Position numbers and translations under genes: made by a program. A stretch of 52,786 bases of DNA from Bacteroidota bacterium. Lineage in GTDB: Bacteria; Bacteroidota; Bacteroidia; Chitinophagales; Saprospiraceae. The stretch lies in the NCBI GenBank assembly GCA_963169325.1, contig CAUJEY010000204.1:1-52786 (forward strand), given 5' to 3'. Each line of letters opens with the position of its first letter. Position 1 is the stretch's first letter. Positions 30,662 through 39,167 of the stretch are shown piece after piece. The notes beneath the pieces were generated by a model. The model saw only the letters and a list, made by a program, of their open reading frames with translations, was not told the origin of the DNA and ran no database searches.

Positions 30662-33600
30662 ATGCACGACATTACCATTGGGCTATTTAAAGCACCTAAC
30701 TCCCGAAATTTAAACCTGCTTTCTGTCGTACTCCTGTTATCGCTCTGGACATTCAGACTTGACGCGCAAAACGGGTGTTCCTGTACGAACTGCCCCCAGT
30801 ACATGCCCGATAACTTTCAGGGCGATTTTCCCATTCAGGTTTCATTAGCCGCCAATCCAACGCTTGGGCAAAACGGGCAAGGGGTTTGCGGAGTTACGCT
30901 GAATCTGGACCATGAGTATATCGGCGATCTTCGAATCACCCTGACATCGCCCGCCGGGCAAACTATCACCCTCATCGGCCCGATCGGCCATTTTGGTGAA
31001 ACCAACGGGTCCGCCTGGAATATTTCTTTTGTCCCTTGTGGCGATCCGGCCAACCCGGATCCGGGATTTTCCGCGGTATGGAACAATAATCAGCCCTGGG
31101 GGATGAATGGCAGCTTTTTCGGCTCCTACTACCCACAAATCGGATGCCTGGAAAGTTTTAATACCGGCTCTGTCAACGGCGAATGGACCCTCACAGTCTT
31201 CGACGGCCAGGGAAATGATGTGGGTAACTTCCTGGACTGGACCATCATTTTTTGCGACCCGACGGGCATTCTGTGTCTTGCCTGCGAAGCCAATGCCGGC
31301 AACTTGCTGCAGCCCGACATCACGGCTTGTCAGGGCTCCCCCAATCTGGCCCTGAACCTCCCGCCCACCTACCTCCCGCCCAGTATGCCGCCGCCCTTCG
31401 GTACCTTGTACGCGTACACGTACGTGATTGGCGATGCCGGGGGCGTGATTCTGGAATATACCCAAAATCCGGATTTGAGCGCCTACCCAGCAGGCACGTA
31501 CACCATTTGCGGCCTGTCGTATCTGGTCCAGCAGGAAGGCCTGATTCCTGCGCCTGACGGCACGCTGACGGTTCCGGAACTGACAGCACTATTGAACGCC
31601 GCCATACCGCCCTTTTGTGCCAAAATCACCACCAACTGCGTCAATGTAACCATTTTGGAGGTGCCTGCCAGTTCTGACGATTATGAAACCATTTGCGCCC
31701 CGGATTGTGTCGAGTACTACGGGAAGAGCTTTTGCGCCTCCGGCGATCATGTGGTCAACCTGTCCCAAAACGGGTGCCCATACACGGCAACCCTGCACCT
31801 GACCGTGCTGCAGCGGACTTTTGCCACGGTTTTCGAAACCATTTGCAGTGGAACCTGCGCCCAAACACCCGGCTTCGAAGACGCCTGCACACCCGGGCAG
31901 CACATTCGTACCTTGACCGGGTCGAACGGCTGCGACAGTATCGTCACGCTGAACCTGATTGTATTTGAGGTGGTCGCCGCCATTGTACCACCCCAGCCGA
32001 TCTCCTGCGTGCAGCCGACATCGGCGCTTCTGGGAACCGGCTCCACTCCTCCGGGGCCGGGTGTCAGTTACCAATGGACAGCCACTAACGGCGGCACGTT
32101 TTCCGGTCCAACCAACCAGATCAATGCAACGGCTGCCGGCACGGGTACCTATGCGCTGCAGGTATGCCGAACGGTTGGCAACAATACCTGCTGCGACACG
32201 GCTACTGTGACCGTTAAGGCCGACCAGGTTCCCCCGCCGCTGCCCGATACTATTTTCGGTCAAACACAGGTGTGTCCCGGGCAAATGCTCAACTGGAGCA
32301 CGCCGGTCGTCCCGGGCATCACCACTTACACCTGGGCTACACCCGCCGGAACAGCCCTCAACAACGGGCAAGGAACACCCGCCATCAACCTGAGCTGGGG
32401 CATTGATTCGGCAGGGATGATTTGTGTCAGCCTGGAAAACGTTTGTGGAACCGGCGCTCCGTATTGCCTGAATATCGGCTTGGCAGATTCCGTCGGAGCG
32501 CCTTCTGTTCCCCAGGGAAATACGATCGTCTGTGTGGGCGATACGGTGGAATACACCACTGCCGGAATGGCCGGGTTTGTTTGGGAACTGCCGCCCAATG
32601 CATCCATCCTGAGCGGCCAGCATACCGACACTATCCGGGTCGTTTGGGTGGCGACGGGGAGCACGCCGGTCTGTGTGCGGGCCGTTGGCGCCTGCGATAC
32701 TTCGGCCGCCGTTTGCCTTTCCGTACAAATAAATGGTGCGCCGGCAATGCCTATTCTTTCAGGGCCCGGCAGCCTGTGTGCCGGGAGTAGTGCCGTCTAT
32801 CAGGTTGCGCTGCAACCTGATGCCGGCGGCTATCTGTGGAGCGTTACCGGCGGTTCTATTCCTGGAAAAAATGATTCAACTGAAATTCGGGTGCAATGGG
32901 ACAGTTTGGCGCCTGCCGGTACGGTATGCGTACAGGCGCTCAACCTTTGCGGTGCCGGGCCAAGCCAATGTTTGAACATCGTTTTCAACCCGTATCCGCT
33001 CGCTGATGCAGGACCGGACAAATCGCTTTGCGGCGACCAGACCAGCCTCGACGCCGCTCTCGCGCCGGGAAACGCCGGCCTTTGGCGCTTGCTCGACGGA
33101 CCCGGCGCCTGCATTTTTGCCGACAGTACGGCGCCCCAAACCGGTATCGGGGTTGCTTTGCCCGGAACGTATTTGTTCGAGTGGACGGAATTTGCCGGTT
33201 CCTGTGCGGATGCCGATACGGTCACCATACAGTTTTTTGAGGCGCCGGTTGCCGGGCCGGTACAGGCCGTATGCGACCCGGCAAATGAATTTTATACCAT
33301 AGAAATTTCGCTCGCAAACGGCCTGCCTCCGTACCTGGTAAATGGAAACCCGGTTGCGGGCAACCTGTTCGTATCCAATTCCATACCCAGCGGCGCTGGG
33401 TATCAGTTTGCGGTTTCCGATGCCAACGGTTGTTCGGCGCCGCCACTGACGGGTTTGAATCAATGCAATTGCAGCACGTTTGCAGGGGTAATGCCCCCGG
33501 ATACCCTGAAGCGTTGTGCCGGAGATAGCGTCCAGGTTCAACCGGCAGCAGGGATAATACTGGATGCCAATGACGTTGCGGTTTTTGCGCTGCATTCCGG

Positions 33601-36600
33601 TGCCGGTAGTACACTTGGGCAGGTTTTCGACCAAAACACGACCGGGATATTTTCCCTGCTTCCCGGCATGACGCCAGATTCGGTGTATTACATTTCACAA
33701 ATAGCCGGCACCGATACCGGGGGACAGCCGGATCTCCTGGACCCATGCCTGGCAGTAAGTGCCGGTCAGCCGGTCATTTTTTACAACTATCCTATGGTCT
33801 CGGCCGGCGCCGACGCATCGGTTTGTGGAAACACCTGGACGCTGGGCGGCGGCCCACAACCCGGGCAGTGGTTTGTACTCGGGTCTCCGGCAGGAGAGAA
33901 CCTGGCGCTGGCAGACGATCAGACCGCCACAACCCCGGTAACTGCTTCGGGTCCCGGCATTTTCAGCCTTTCCTGGACGCATGCCGCAAATGGTTGTGCG
34001 GCTTCGGACACACTTGTGCTCGAATTTCTCGAGCATCCGGTGATTATAGATTTGACCACCGCTTGCGATGCTGCCAACGAAAACTACACCGTGAGTTTTT
34101 CGGTGAACGGCGGAACGGCGTCCTATTCGGTGAATGGCAACGGACTGGCCGGCAATACGTTCTCGTCGGCTCCGATGGGCAGCGGCATGGTGTACAACTT
34201 TACGGTCACGGATGCCAATAACTGCGTTTCGCAACCGGTGACCGGCTCTTTCTCCTGTGCATGCGCCACCACTGCGGGTAGTATGCCGGGGTTTTTACTG
34301 ACGGCATGTGCCGGAGATTCCGTTTCGGCAGCCTCAAATGGGGACTACTTCCTGGACGGCAACGACACCACCGTATATGTGTTGCACTCCGACGCCGGTG
34401 CGGTATTGGGCCAGGTGTTTGCGCAAAACCACACCGGTACATTCGGGTTGGCTCCGGGTATGACCGCAGGAGTAACCTATTTCATCTCGCTGGTTGCCGG
34501 TAATGTCCAAAATGGTATTCCGGATTCCGGCGACCCATGTTTTTCAGTAGCTCCTGGTCAGCCGGTGCTGTTCGTTTCTCCGCCGACTCCGGATGCGGGC
34601 CAATCTTCCCAGATTTGTGGGCAGGCAGCCATGCTTGCGGCCACGTTGTCTCCGGGGAATACCGGTTTGTGGTCTCCTGTTGCCGGTCCCGGAACGGTAT
34701 CGTTCGCCGATTCCCTGTTGCCCGGAACCGGTGTGACGGCCGGTCAGCCCGGGCAATATGTATTTCGCTGGACGGAGTCAAACGGGCTCTGCCAAAGCGC
34801 CGACACGGTATCCGTCACATTTTTTGACCTTCCGATTGTTCAGGATGTCGCCCAACTCTGCAACGGTACCAATACCGCATACACCCTCAGCCTGACAGTA
34901 GCCGGCGGGGCGCCGCCATACGCGGTTTCGGGCGTAGCGGGATCGTTCGCCGGAAATGAATTTGTTTCCGGTGAATTGCCGAACGGAAGCGGCTTTACAT
35001 TTTTTATCACCGATGCCAATGGTTGCAGTACGACTCCGATTGCCGGAACATACCATTGCCAATGCGCTACGAATGCCGGCACGATGAGCGCCTCACCGGC
35101 AGGTTTTTGTGCCGGCCAGCCCGCCCAGGGTATCTGGAACAACGATGCGACGCTGGATGCTGATGACAGTGTACAGTTCGTATTGCACACCCTGCCCGGC
35201 AATACATTGGGTAATATTTTGGGTGTTAGTGGCCAACCCATTTTCAACTTCGGCCCGCCGCTGCAAACGGGTGTCACGTATTATATTTCGGCTGTGGCGG
35301 GGAACAGTTTGGGCGGCGTTGTGGATCTCAGCGATCCGTGCCTTTCCGTGGCGGCAGGAAGCCCGGTGTACTGGAAACCCCTCCCGTCCGCAACCCTTTC
35401 AGGTGACCAAACGATATGCGCCGGTCAGCAGGCCGTGCTCCAGTTGAGTGCTACCGGGATATATCCGGTAACGGTGACCTGGTCGGATGGGGCCGGAAAT
35501 CCGGTACAGGTGCTGGTGCCCGACCAATTCCCGGTGTACCTTAATGTTGCTCCGCCAGGCACAACCGTTTATCAGTTGTTTCAGGTAACAGACGGCAGTT
35601 TGCCAACGTGCAGTACTTCGCTGAGTGCCGGCGTTACCGTTTCTGTTCAAAACCGCCGATTAAGCGGCACGGCAGCAGCGCCGGTGACCTTTTGCGCCGG
35701 TTCTGACAAAATGGTGGACTTGAAGGCACTGCTGACCGGGGCCGACCCCGGAGGCGCCTGGAGCGAGGTGTCGGCCGTACCTTCCGGCGCCGGTGCTTTT
35801 CAGGCAAATCAGGGTATTTTTAACACGGGGGGGCAGGCTCCCGGGACGTACATTTTTCAGTATAAAATCGGCGGGCAATTTTCCTGTCCCGACGACAGCA
35901 CCTCCGTTCGGGTTGTTCTTTTCCCCGGCCCGGTGGCCGATGCCGGACCGGATCAGGTACTGTCCTGTACAGAACCGGATGCCACCCTCGGTGGTGCAGG
36001 TACCAGTACGGGCGCCGGTATGCAGTACGACTGGATTCTCGGCGGCCTGCCATCCGGCAACACACGCACCCTTGTAGCGACTGCGCCAGGGATTTATATT
36101 TTAACCGTGACAACCCCTGATGGGTGTACGAGTCGCGACAGCGTTCAGGTGCAGGCGAACGCTCAGCCATTAGCGGTTGGTGTTACGGTACGCCCGGTAG
36201 TGTGTTTTGGCCAAAGGAACGGGAGTATCGGGATTGATACGGTGGCGGGCGGAACCGCGCCGCTGTTGTTCAGCCTTAACGGCGGGCCCTACGGAAATGC
36301 CACACAGTTTGTGAATCTGGCGCCGGGCGCCTACGTAATATCCGTTCAGGATGCCACCGGCTGCGAATGGTCCGGTACCTACCAGGTTGTGGAACCGCCG
36401 GAAATAAAAATTGATCTTGGAAATGATCTGGAGGTAGCGTTAGGCGATTCGGTGCATCTGCTGTTGCAAACTTCGGTTAACCCGGGCGACCTTTCCAGCA
36501 TGGTGTGGCGACCCTTGATGGACAGTGCTGCCGTCGGAAAGCCTTATCAGCATTTCCTACCGGTACAATCAGTTCTTGTATCGGTGGAGGTTGCTGATTC

Positions 36601-36940
36601 CAACGGATGCCGTGCCTTGGACGAAGTCCTGATTCGCCTGCGAAAAGACCGCCGGGTGTATATCCCCAATGCATTTGAACCGGGCAGTCTTCAGAATACT
36701 ATTTTTGAAATAAGTGTCGGTAATGAGGTGGCGGAAATTGAAATATTGGACATTTTCAGCCGGTGGGGCGAAAAGGTGTTTGAAGCCCGAAACTATTTGC
36801 CCGTACCGGGCAAGACCGGTTGGAACGGCGTATTTCGTGGGAAAGCAGCCGATGTCGGAGTATACCCTTACTATTTGTTGATCAGATATAAAAACGGGGA
36901 GAAGGAGGTATTTACCGGGGGCGTTACATTACTTCGTTGA
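30662..36940 (+). CDS. Giant surface protein: P domain, PKD-like repeats, T9SS type B (CHU_C) signal
   Basis: 2092 residues. A signal segment (about 18-36, ending WTFRLDAQ) is followed by a proprotein-convertase P domain (about 45-185): VTLNLDHEYIGDLRITLTSP, VNGEWTLTVFDGQGND, FLDWTIIFC. There is no protease domain next to it. Cys-rich modules, then three or more PKD-like domains (about 520-780) follow, each starting PG..VCxGDTVxY. Long repeats of ~265 residues start near residues 933, 1199 and 1465 (the last partial). Each opens with C-C-C-x-T-x-A-G-x-M, contains LDxND/LDADD, HSxAGxxLGQVF and DPCxxV, and closes at the next CxC. The last ~90 residues (VYIPNAFEPGS ... IFSRWGEKVFE) are a gliding-motility/T9SS type B signal. 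Likely an adhesin or matrix protein. Confidence 0.9.
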   Translation: MHDITIGLFKAPNSRNLNLLSVVLLLSLWTFRLDAQNGCSCTNCPQYMPDNFQGDFPIQVSLAANPTLGQNGQGVCGVTLNLDHEYIGDLRITLTSPAGQTITLIGPIGHFGETNGSAWNISFVPCGDPANPDPGFSAVWNNNQPWGMNGSFFGSYYPQIGCLESFNTGSVNGEWTLTVFDGQGNDVGNFLDWTIIFCDPTGILCLACEANAGNLLQPDITACQGSPNLALNLPPTYLPPSMPPPFGTLYAYTYVIGDAGGVILEYTQNPDLSAYPAGTYTICGLSYLVQQEGLIPAPDGTLTVPELTALLNAAIPPFCAKITTNCVNVTILEVPASSDDYETICAPDCVEYYGKSFCASGDHVVNLSQNGCPYTATLHLTVLQRTFATVFETICSGTCAQTPGFEDACTPGQHIRTLTGSNGCDSIVTLNLIVFEVVAAIVPPQPISCVQPTSALLGTGSTPPGPGVSYQWTATNGGTFSGPTNQINATAAGTGTYALQVCRTVGNNTCCDTATVTVKADQVPPPLPDTIFGQTQVCPGQMLNWSTPVVPGITTYTWATPAGTALNNGQGTPAINLSWGIDSAGMICVSLENVCGTGAPYCLNIGLADSVGAPSVPQGNTIVCVGDTVEYTTAGMAGFVWELPPNASILSGQHTDTIRVVWVATGSTPVCVRAVGACDTSAAVCLSVQINGAPAMPILSGPGSLCAGSSAVYQVALQPDAGGYLWSVTGGSIPGKNDSTEIRVQWDSLAPAGTVCVQALNLCGAGPSQCLNIVFNPYPLADAGPDKSLCGDQTSLDAALAPGNAGLWRLLDGPGACIFADSTAPQTGIGVALPGTYLFEWTEFAGSCADADTVTIQFFEAPVAGPVQAVCDPANEFYTIEISLANGLPPYLVNGNPVAGNLFVSNSIPSGAGYQFAVSDANGCSAPPLTGLNQCNCSTFAGVMPPDTLKRCAGDSVQVQPAAGIILDANDVAVFALHSGAGSTLGQVFDQNTTGIFSLLPGMTPDSVYYISQIAGTDTGGQPDLLDPCLAVSAGQPVIFYNYPMVSAGADASVCGNTWTLGGGPQPGQWFVLGSPAGENLALADDQTATTPVTASGPGIFSLSWTHAANGCAASDTLVLEFLEHPVIIDLTTACDAANENYTVSFSVNGGTASYSVNGNGLAGNTFSSAPMGSGMVYNFTVTDANNCVSQPVTGSFSCACATTAGSMPGFLLTACAGDSVSAASNGDYFLDGNDTTVYVLHSDAGAVLGQVFAQNHTGTFGLAPGMTAGVTYFISLVAGNVQNGIPDSGDPCFSVAPGQPVLFVSPPTPDAGQSSQICGQAAMLAATLSPGNTGLWSPVAGPGTVSFADSLLPGTGVTAGQPGQYVFRWTESNGLCQSADTVSVTFFDLPIVQDVAQLCNGTNTAYTLSLTVAGGAPPYAVSGVAGSFAGNEFVSGELPNGSGFTFFITDANGCSTTPIAGTYHCQCATNAGTMSASPAGFCAGQPAQGIWNNDATLDADDSVQFVLHTLPGNTLGNILGVSGQPIFNFGPPLQTGVTYYISAVAGNSLGGVVDLSDPCLSVAAGSPVYWKPLPSATLSGDQTICAGQQAVLQLSATGIYPVTVTWSDGAGNPVQVLVPDQFPVYLNVAPPGTTVYQLFQVTDGSLPTCSTSLSAGVTVSVQNRRLSGTAAAPVTFCAGSDKMVDLKALLTGADPGGAWSEVSAVPSGAGAFQANQGIFNTGGQAPGTYIFQYKIGGQFSCPDDSTSVRVVLFPGPVADAGPDQVLSCTEPDATLGGAGTSTGAGMQYDWILGGLPSGNTRTLVATAPGIYILTVTTPDGCTSRDSVQVQANAQPLAVGVTVRPVVCFGQRNGSIGIDTVAGGTAPLLFSLNGGPYGNATQFVNLAPGAYVISVQDATGCEWSGTYQVVEPPEIKIDLGNDLEVALGDSVHLLLQTSVNPGDLSSMVWRPLMDSAAVGKPYQHFLPVQSVLVSVEVADSNGCRALDEVLIRLRKDRRVYIPNAFEPGSLQNTIFEISVGNEVAEIEILDIFSRWGEKVFEARNYLPVPGKTGWNGVFRGKAADVGVYPYYLLIRYKNGEKEVFTGGVTLLR

Positions 36941-37068
36941 ATGTTGGCAGCTCGTCCGGCTTTACTTATGCGTAGAAGCGCGCTGGAGAGAAAAAAGGAA
37001 TGTGGCTCCAGCCACTTCCAGCTCCAGCAGCGCCGGCGCAAACAGCAACAGCCGGAAAACAGAAGATT

Positions 37069-37464
37069 TCACTCTTCAATCAATTCTATCTTATAATTCC
37101 CTCCAGCACTAACAACATAATAGAAGTATTCACTAATATACCTTTCAGCGCCTCCATCGATACGCACTTTGGTGTATTTAGGATTCAACCCGGCAAAATT
37201 AAAGAGCGCAACGCCGCTATACAGATTGTACTCGATTCGAAATGAACCTGTGTCATCCGTTGTCGCAGATCCAATTTCTCTCCAAAGAACATATGCCCCC
37301 TCATATTCTATAGCACTGTATAGTTTCAAATATACTCCCGACACCGGCGCCTGGCTCTTCATTTCCACCACCTTTCCCTGAATATAGAATTCCGGTCTGT
37401 TTTTTTCCTTTTCGCATGCGCTAAAAAACAGCATGGAAGCGAGTACTAAAACGATGTGTTTCAT
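37069..37464 (-). CDS. Small lipoprotein with a carboxypeptidase-regulatory-like fold
   Basis: 131 residues. The lipobox MLFFSAC gives a lipidated Cys17 followed by EKEKN. The mature part reads FYIQGKVVEMKSQAPVSGVYLKLY, then TTDDTGSFRIEYN, which matches the one-turn beta-sandwich seen in CarboxypepD_reg/SpaA-like modules of Bacteroidota. It ends with GGNYKIELIEE. Probably outer-membrane anchored and structural. Neighbours give no clue. The 128-bp gap to the giant surface gene holds no clear feature apart from small GC-rich repeats. Confidence 0.72.
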   Translation of the reverse strand: MKHIVLVLASMLFFSACEKEKNRPEFYIQGKVVEMKSQAPVSGVYLKLYSAIEYEGAYVLWREIGSATTDDTGSFRIEYNLYSGVALFNFAGLNPKYTKVRIDGGAERYISEYFYYVVSAGGNYKIELIEE

Positions 37465-37574
37465 AATGGTTATTTTTGAGGAAATTTAAATTTATTCTAA
37501 TGGATCTGCAATGATCGGAATCAGATTCTACCGTGATTTGTTTAGCAGATTATTAGTTCATTAAAACCACAATC

Positions 37575-37718
37575 ATGAAAAATGTTCAACGATTCCAGGT
37601 TAACTCCGAACTATTGATTCACCAAATCGATGTGAGTCGTTTTATTCCCGGGGTTTACATGTTCACTTTGCGGAACAATCAAATATTGGAAACCCAAAGA
37701 GTAATTGTGCTGAGATAA
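37575..37718 (+). pseudogene. Orphan T9SS type A C-terminal tail (47 residues)
   Basis: ATG at 37575, TAA at 37716-37718. The sequence IDVSRFIPGVYMFTLRNN followed by VIVLR fits the last half of a T9SS type A sorting domain (idls-LpaGvYxvrl ... kvvi). It has no signal peptide and no cargo in front of it. A 13-bp terminator follows 13 nt later, as at the end of a real gene. I read it as the 3' relic of a deleted secreted-protein gene. A functional micro-protein cannot be excluded. Confidence 0.55.
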
Positions 37719-37731
37719 TCCTGCTGCTACC

Positions 37732-37767
37732 TGCGTAAGTCGGGCAATTTACCCGACTTACGCATTT
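37732..37767 (+). terminator. Terminator after the orphan T9SS tail
   Basis: A perfect 13-bp stem TGCGTAAGTCGGG (37732-37744) / CCCGACTTACGCA (37752-37764), loop CAATTTA, then TTTG. The T-tract is weak. Confidence 0.6.
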
Positions 37768-37772
37768 GTAAA

Positions 37773-37952
37773 TTATACCTCGCCTGGATTCAAATCCCAT
37801 TCCGCCTGAACGGCGATCATTCCACGTCTACCCCAGTCCTTCGGCATATTGCGAAAAGAGGCGGCCGGGGGGAGGAGTACGAGTTTGGAGTTGGTGGTGA
37901 AGATAAAATTGATTTTATGCGGAAGGTATCCCAATTTATTGGTCAGAATCAT
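37773..37952 (-). CDS. Possible 59-residue ORF, unknown
   Basis: ATG at 37952, TAA at 37773-37775. It encodes MILTNKLGYLPHKINFIF and ends MIAVQAEWDLNPGEV. No signal peptide, no recognised domain and no clear promoter. It may be a gene fragment; listed because no other feature occupies this gap. Confidence 0.25.
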   Translation of the reverse strand: MILTNKLGYLPHKINFIFTTNSKLVLLPPAASFRNMPKDWGRRGMIAVQAEWDLNPGEV

Positions 37953-37993
37953 TAATGCTTAGTTAAACGCCTTTCGCGTCTCCTTCTTTGCCG

Positions 37994-38001
37994 TACTTTT
38001 G
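37994..38001 (+). promoter_or_regulatory. -7 box of the TlpA-like gene
   Basis: A perfect TACTTTTG, with TTTC about 19 nt upstream as a poor -33. It rules out the in-frame TTG at 37999 as start and supports the ATG at 38041. Confidence 0.6.
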
Positions 38002-38040
38002 CATGGATTTTACCAAATTTTTCCACTTCATTTTAGAAAC

Positions 38041-38532
38041 ATGAAAAGAACACTCCTTGTAATGGCGGCTGTTTTGTGCGCCGTGGGCCTGTTTGCCCAA
38101 ATGACGTCCTTGCCCTCGGCAAACGTAAAAACCCTTGAAGGTCAAACCTTTAATGTTCAGGACCTGGGCAAGTCAGGCAAAATAACCGTTATCAGTTTCT
38201 GGGCGACCTGGTGTTCTCCCTGCAAAAAAGAATTGGACGCTATTAAGGACTATTACGGGGAGTGGAAAGAAAAATACGACCTGGAATTTGTAGCCGTAAG
38301 CGTGGATGATCCCCGTACGGCGGCGAAAATCCCGGCTATGGTAGCCGAAAAAGGCTGGGAATACCGCATCCTGCACGATTATAATAAAGAATTCCAGATT
38401 GCGGCAAATGTAGCCTCGGTGCCCTACACTTTGTTGCTTGACGCCAAAGGCACCGTCGTTTTTGAACATACGGGCTACGCGCCGGGCGATGAACTGGAAC
38501 TGGAAGACCGGATCAAGGAGTTGAAGAAATAG
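38041..38532 (+). CDS. TlpA-family thiol-disulfide oxidoreductase
   Basis: 163 residues. Signal peptide 1-20 (LLVMAAVLCAVGLFAQ). The thioredoxin fold has the active site FWATWCSPCKKEL (C58, C61) and the cis-proline loop ASVPYTLLLD. It matches TlpA/ResA-type proteins that keep periplasmic cysteines reduced, for example during cytochrome c maturation. None of those genes is adjacent, so the target is unknown. It converges on gldC across a 39-bp perfect inverted repeat. Confidence 0.92.
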   Translation: MKRTLLVMAAVLCAVGLFAQMTSLPSANVKTLEGQTFNVQDLGKSGKITVISFWATWCSPCKKELDAIKDYYGEWKEKYDLEFVAVSVDDPRTAAKIPAMVAEKGWEYRILHDYNKEFQIAANVASVPYTLLLDAKGTVVFEHTGYAPGDELELEDRIKELKK

Positions 38533-38573
38533 TTCACTCCATCTGACTTCGGTTCACTCCGATTGCCTGTCTG

Positions 38574-38667
38574 TTTTTATTAAACCACATTAGTACACAA
38601 AGTACACATTAGCCCTATTTCTGAAAAACTAATGTGTACTTTGTGTACTAATGTGGTTTAATAAAAA
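38574..38667. repeat. Perfect 39-bp inverted repeat between convergent genes
   Basis: Arms 38574-38612 and 38629-38667 are exactly complementary, with a 16-nt spacer. The arms start with TTTTTATT and end with AATAAAAA, so either strand forms a hairpin followed by a short T-run, a possible bidirectional terminator. Inside the arms the unit GTACACA is repeated. Confidence 0.92.
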
Positions 38668-38689
38668 TACTAAAAAGGTACATGTGTAC

Positions 38690-39043
38690 CTACTTCGGAA
38701 TAATCTCCGTCTTTTCCCCGAAATGATGCGCGAATTTGGCCATTTCTTCGGCCAGTTCTTTGTTTTGCGTAGCGCGCAGGTACGATTGGCTGAGTGAGCG
38801 CAACGTTTGATACACAAAGCGGTCCATCTCCTGGACCTGCATTTCCTTTGTCCACAGGTCGATACGCAGGGTGTCCCGGTGTTCTTTATCGAACAGGGCC
38901 ACGGCCATCGCTTTACACTCATCAAATTTTCCTGCCTCGTGCATGTCGCTCGCCGACCATTCGATCTTCACGGGCACCCGGTCTTTGTCCAGCGCGACCC
39001 GTATGGTAATATCACTCGTTTTGGCAATATTTTGCTCTTCCAT
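38690..39043 (-). CDS. gldC: Gliding motility protein GldC
   Basis: 117 residues from the ATG at 39043 (MEEQNIAKTSDITIRV). The upstream ATG at 39079 lies inside the -7 box (39077-39084) and cannot be used. Family features: DITIRVALDKDRVPVKIEW near the N-terminus, DTLRIDLWTKEMQVQEMDRF, LRATQNKELAEEMAKFA and the ending FGEKTEIIPK. GldC is a small cytoplasmic accessory of the gliding/T9SS apparatus in Bacteroidota. gldB, often adjacent in other genomes, is not here. Confidence 0.9.
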   Translation of the reverse strand: MEEQNIAKTSDITIRVALDKDRVPVKIEWSASDMHEAGKFDECKAMAVALFDKEHRDTLRIDLWTKEMQVQEMDRFVYQTLRSLSQSYLRATQNKELAEEMAKFAHHFGEKTEIIPK

Positions 39044-39076
39044 TTTTTCAAAAAAATTGTTTCGATAACAACCGCG

Positions 39077-39084
39077 CAAAAGTA
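39077..39084 (-). promoter_or_regulatory. -7 box of gldC
   Basis: A perfect TACTTTTG on the minus strand, 33 nt before the chosen ATG; no clear -33. Confidence 0.55.
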
Positions 39085-39167
39085 GGACAAAAACCTAAAT
39101 TTACTCCTTAAACAACGAATGCCATTAACCGGAAACCTTCGGACCAGAAACCGGCTAACCCAATGTG

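Noticed and set aside
31589-32728. 379-codon minus-strand frame inside the giant surface gene
   Set aside because: Antisense shadow of the repeat-rich 2092-residue CDS, with no start signal and no domain.
36941-37068. Short gene between the giant surface protein and the lipoprotein
   Set aside because: Only short frames; the GGCTCCAGCC hairpin is weak and there is no promoter or start context.
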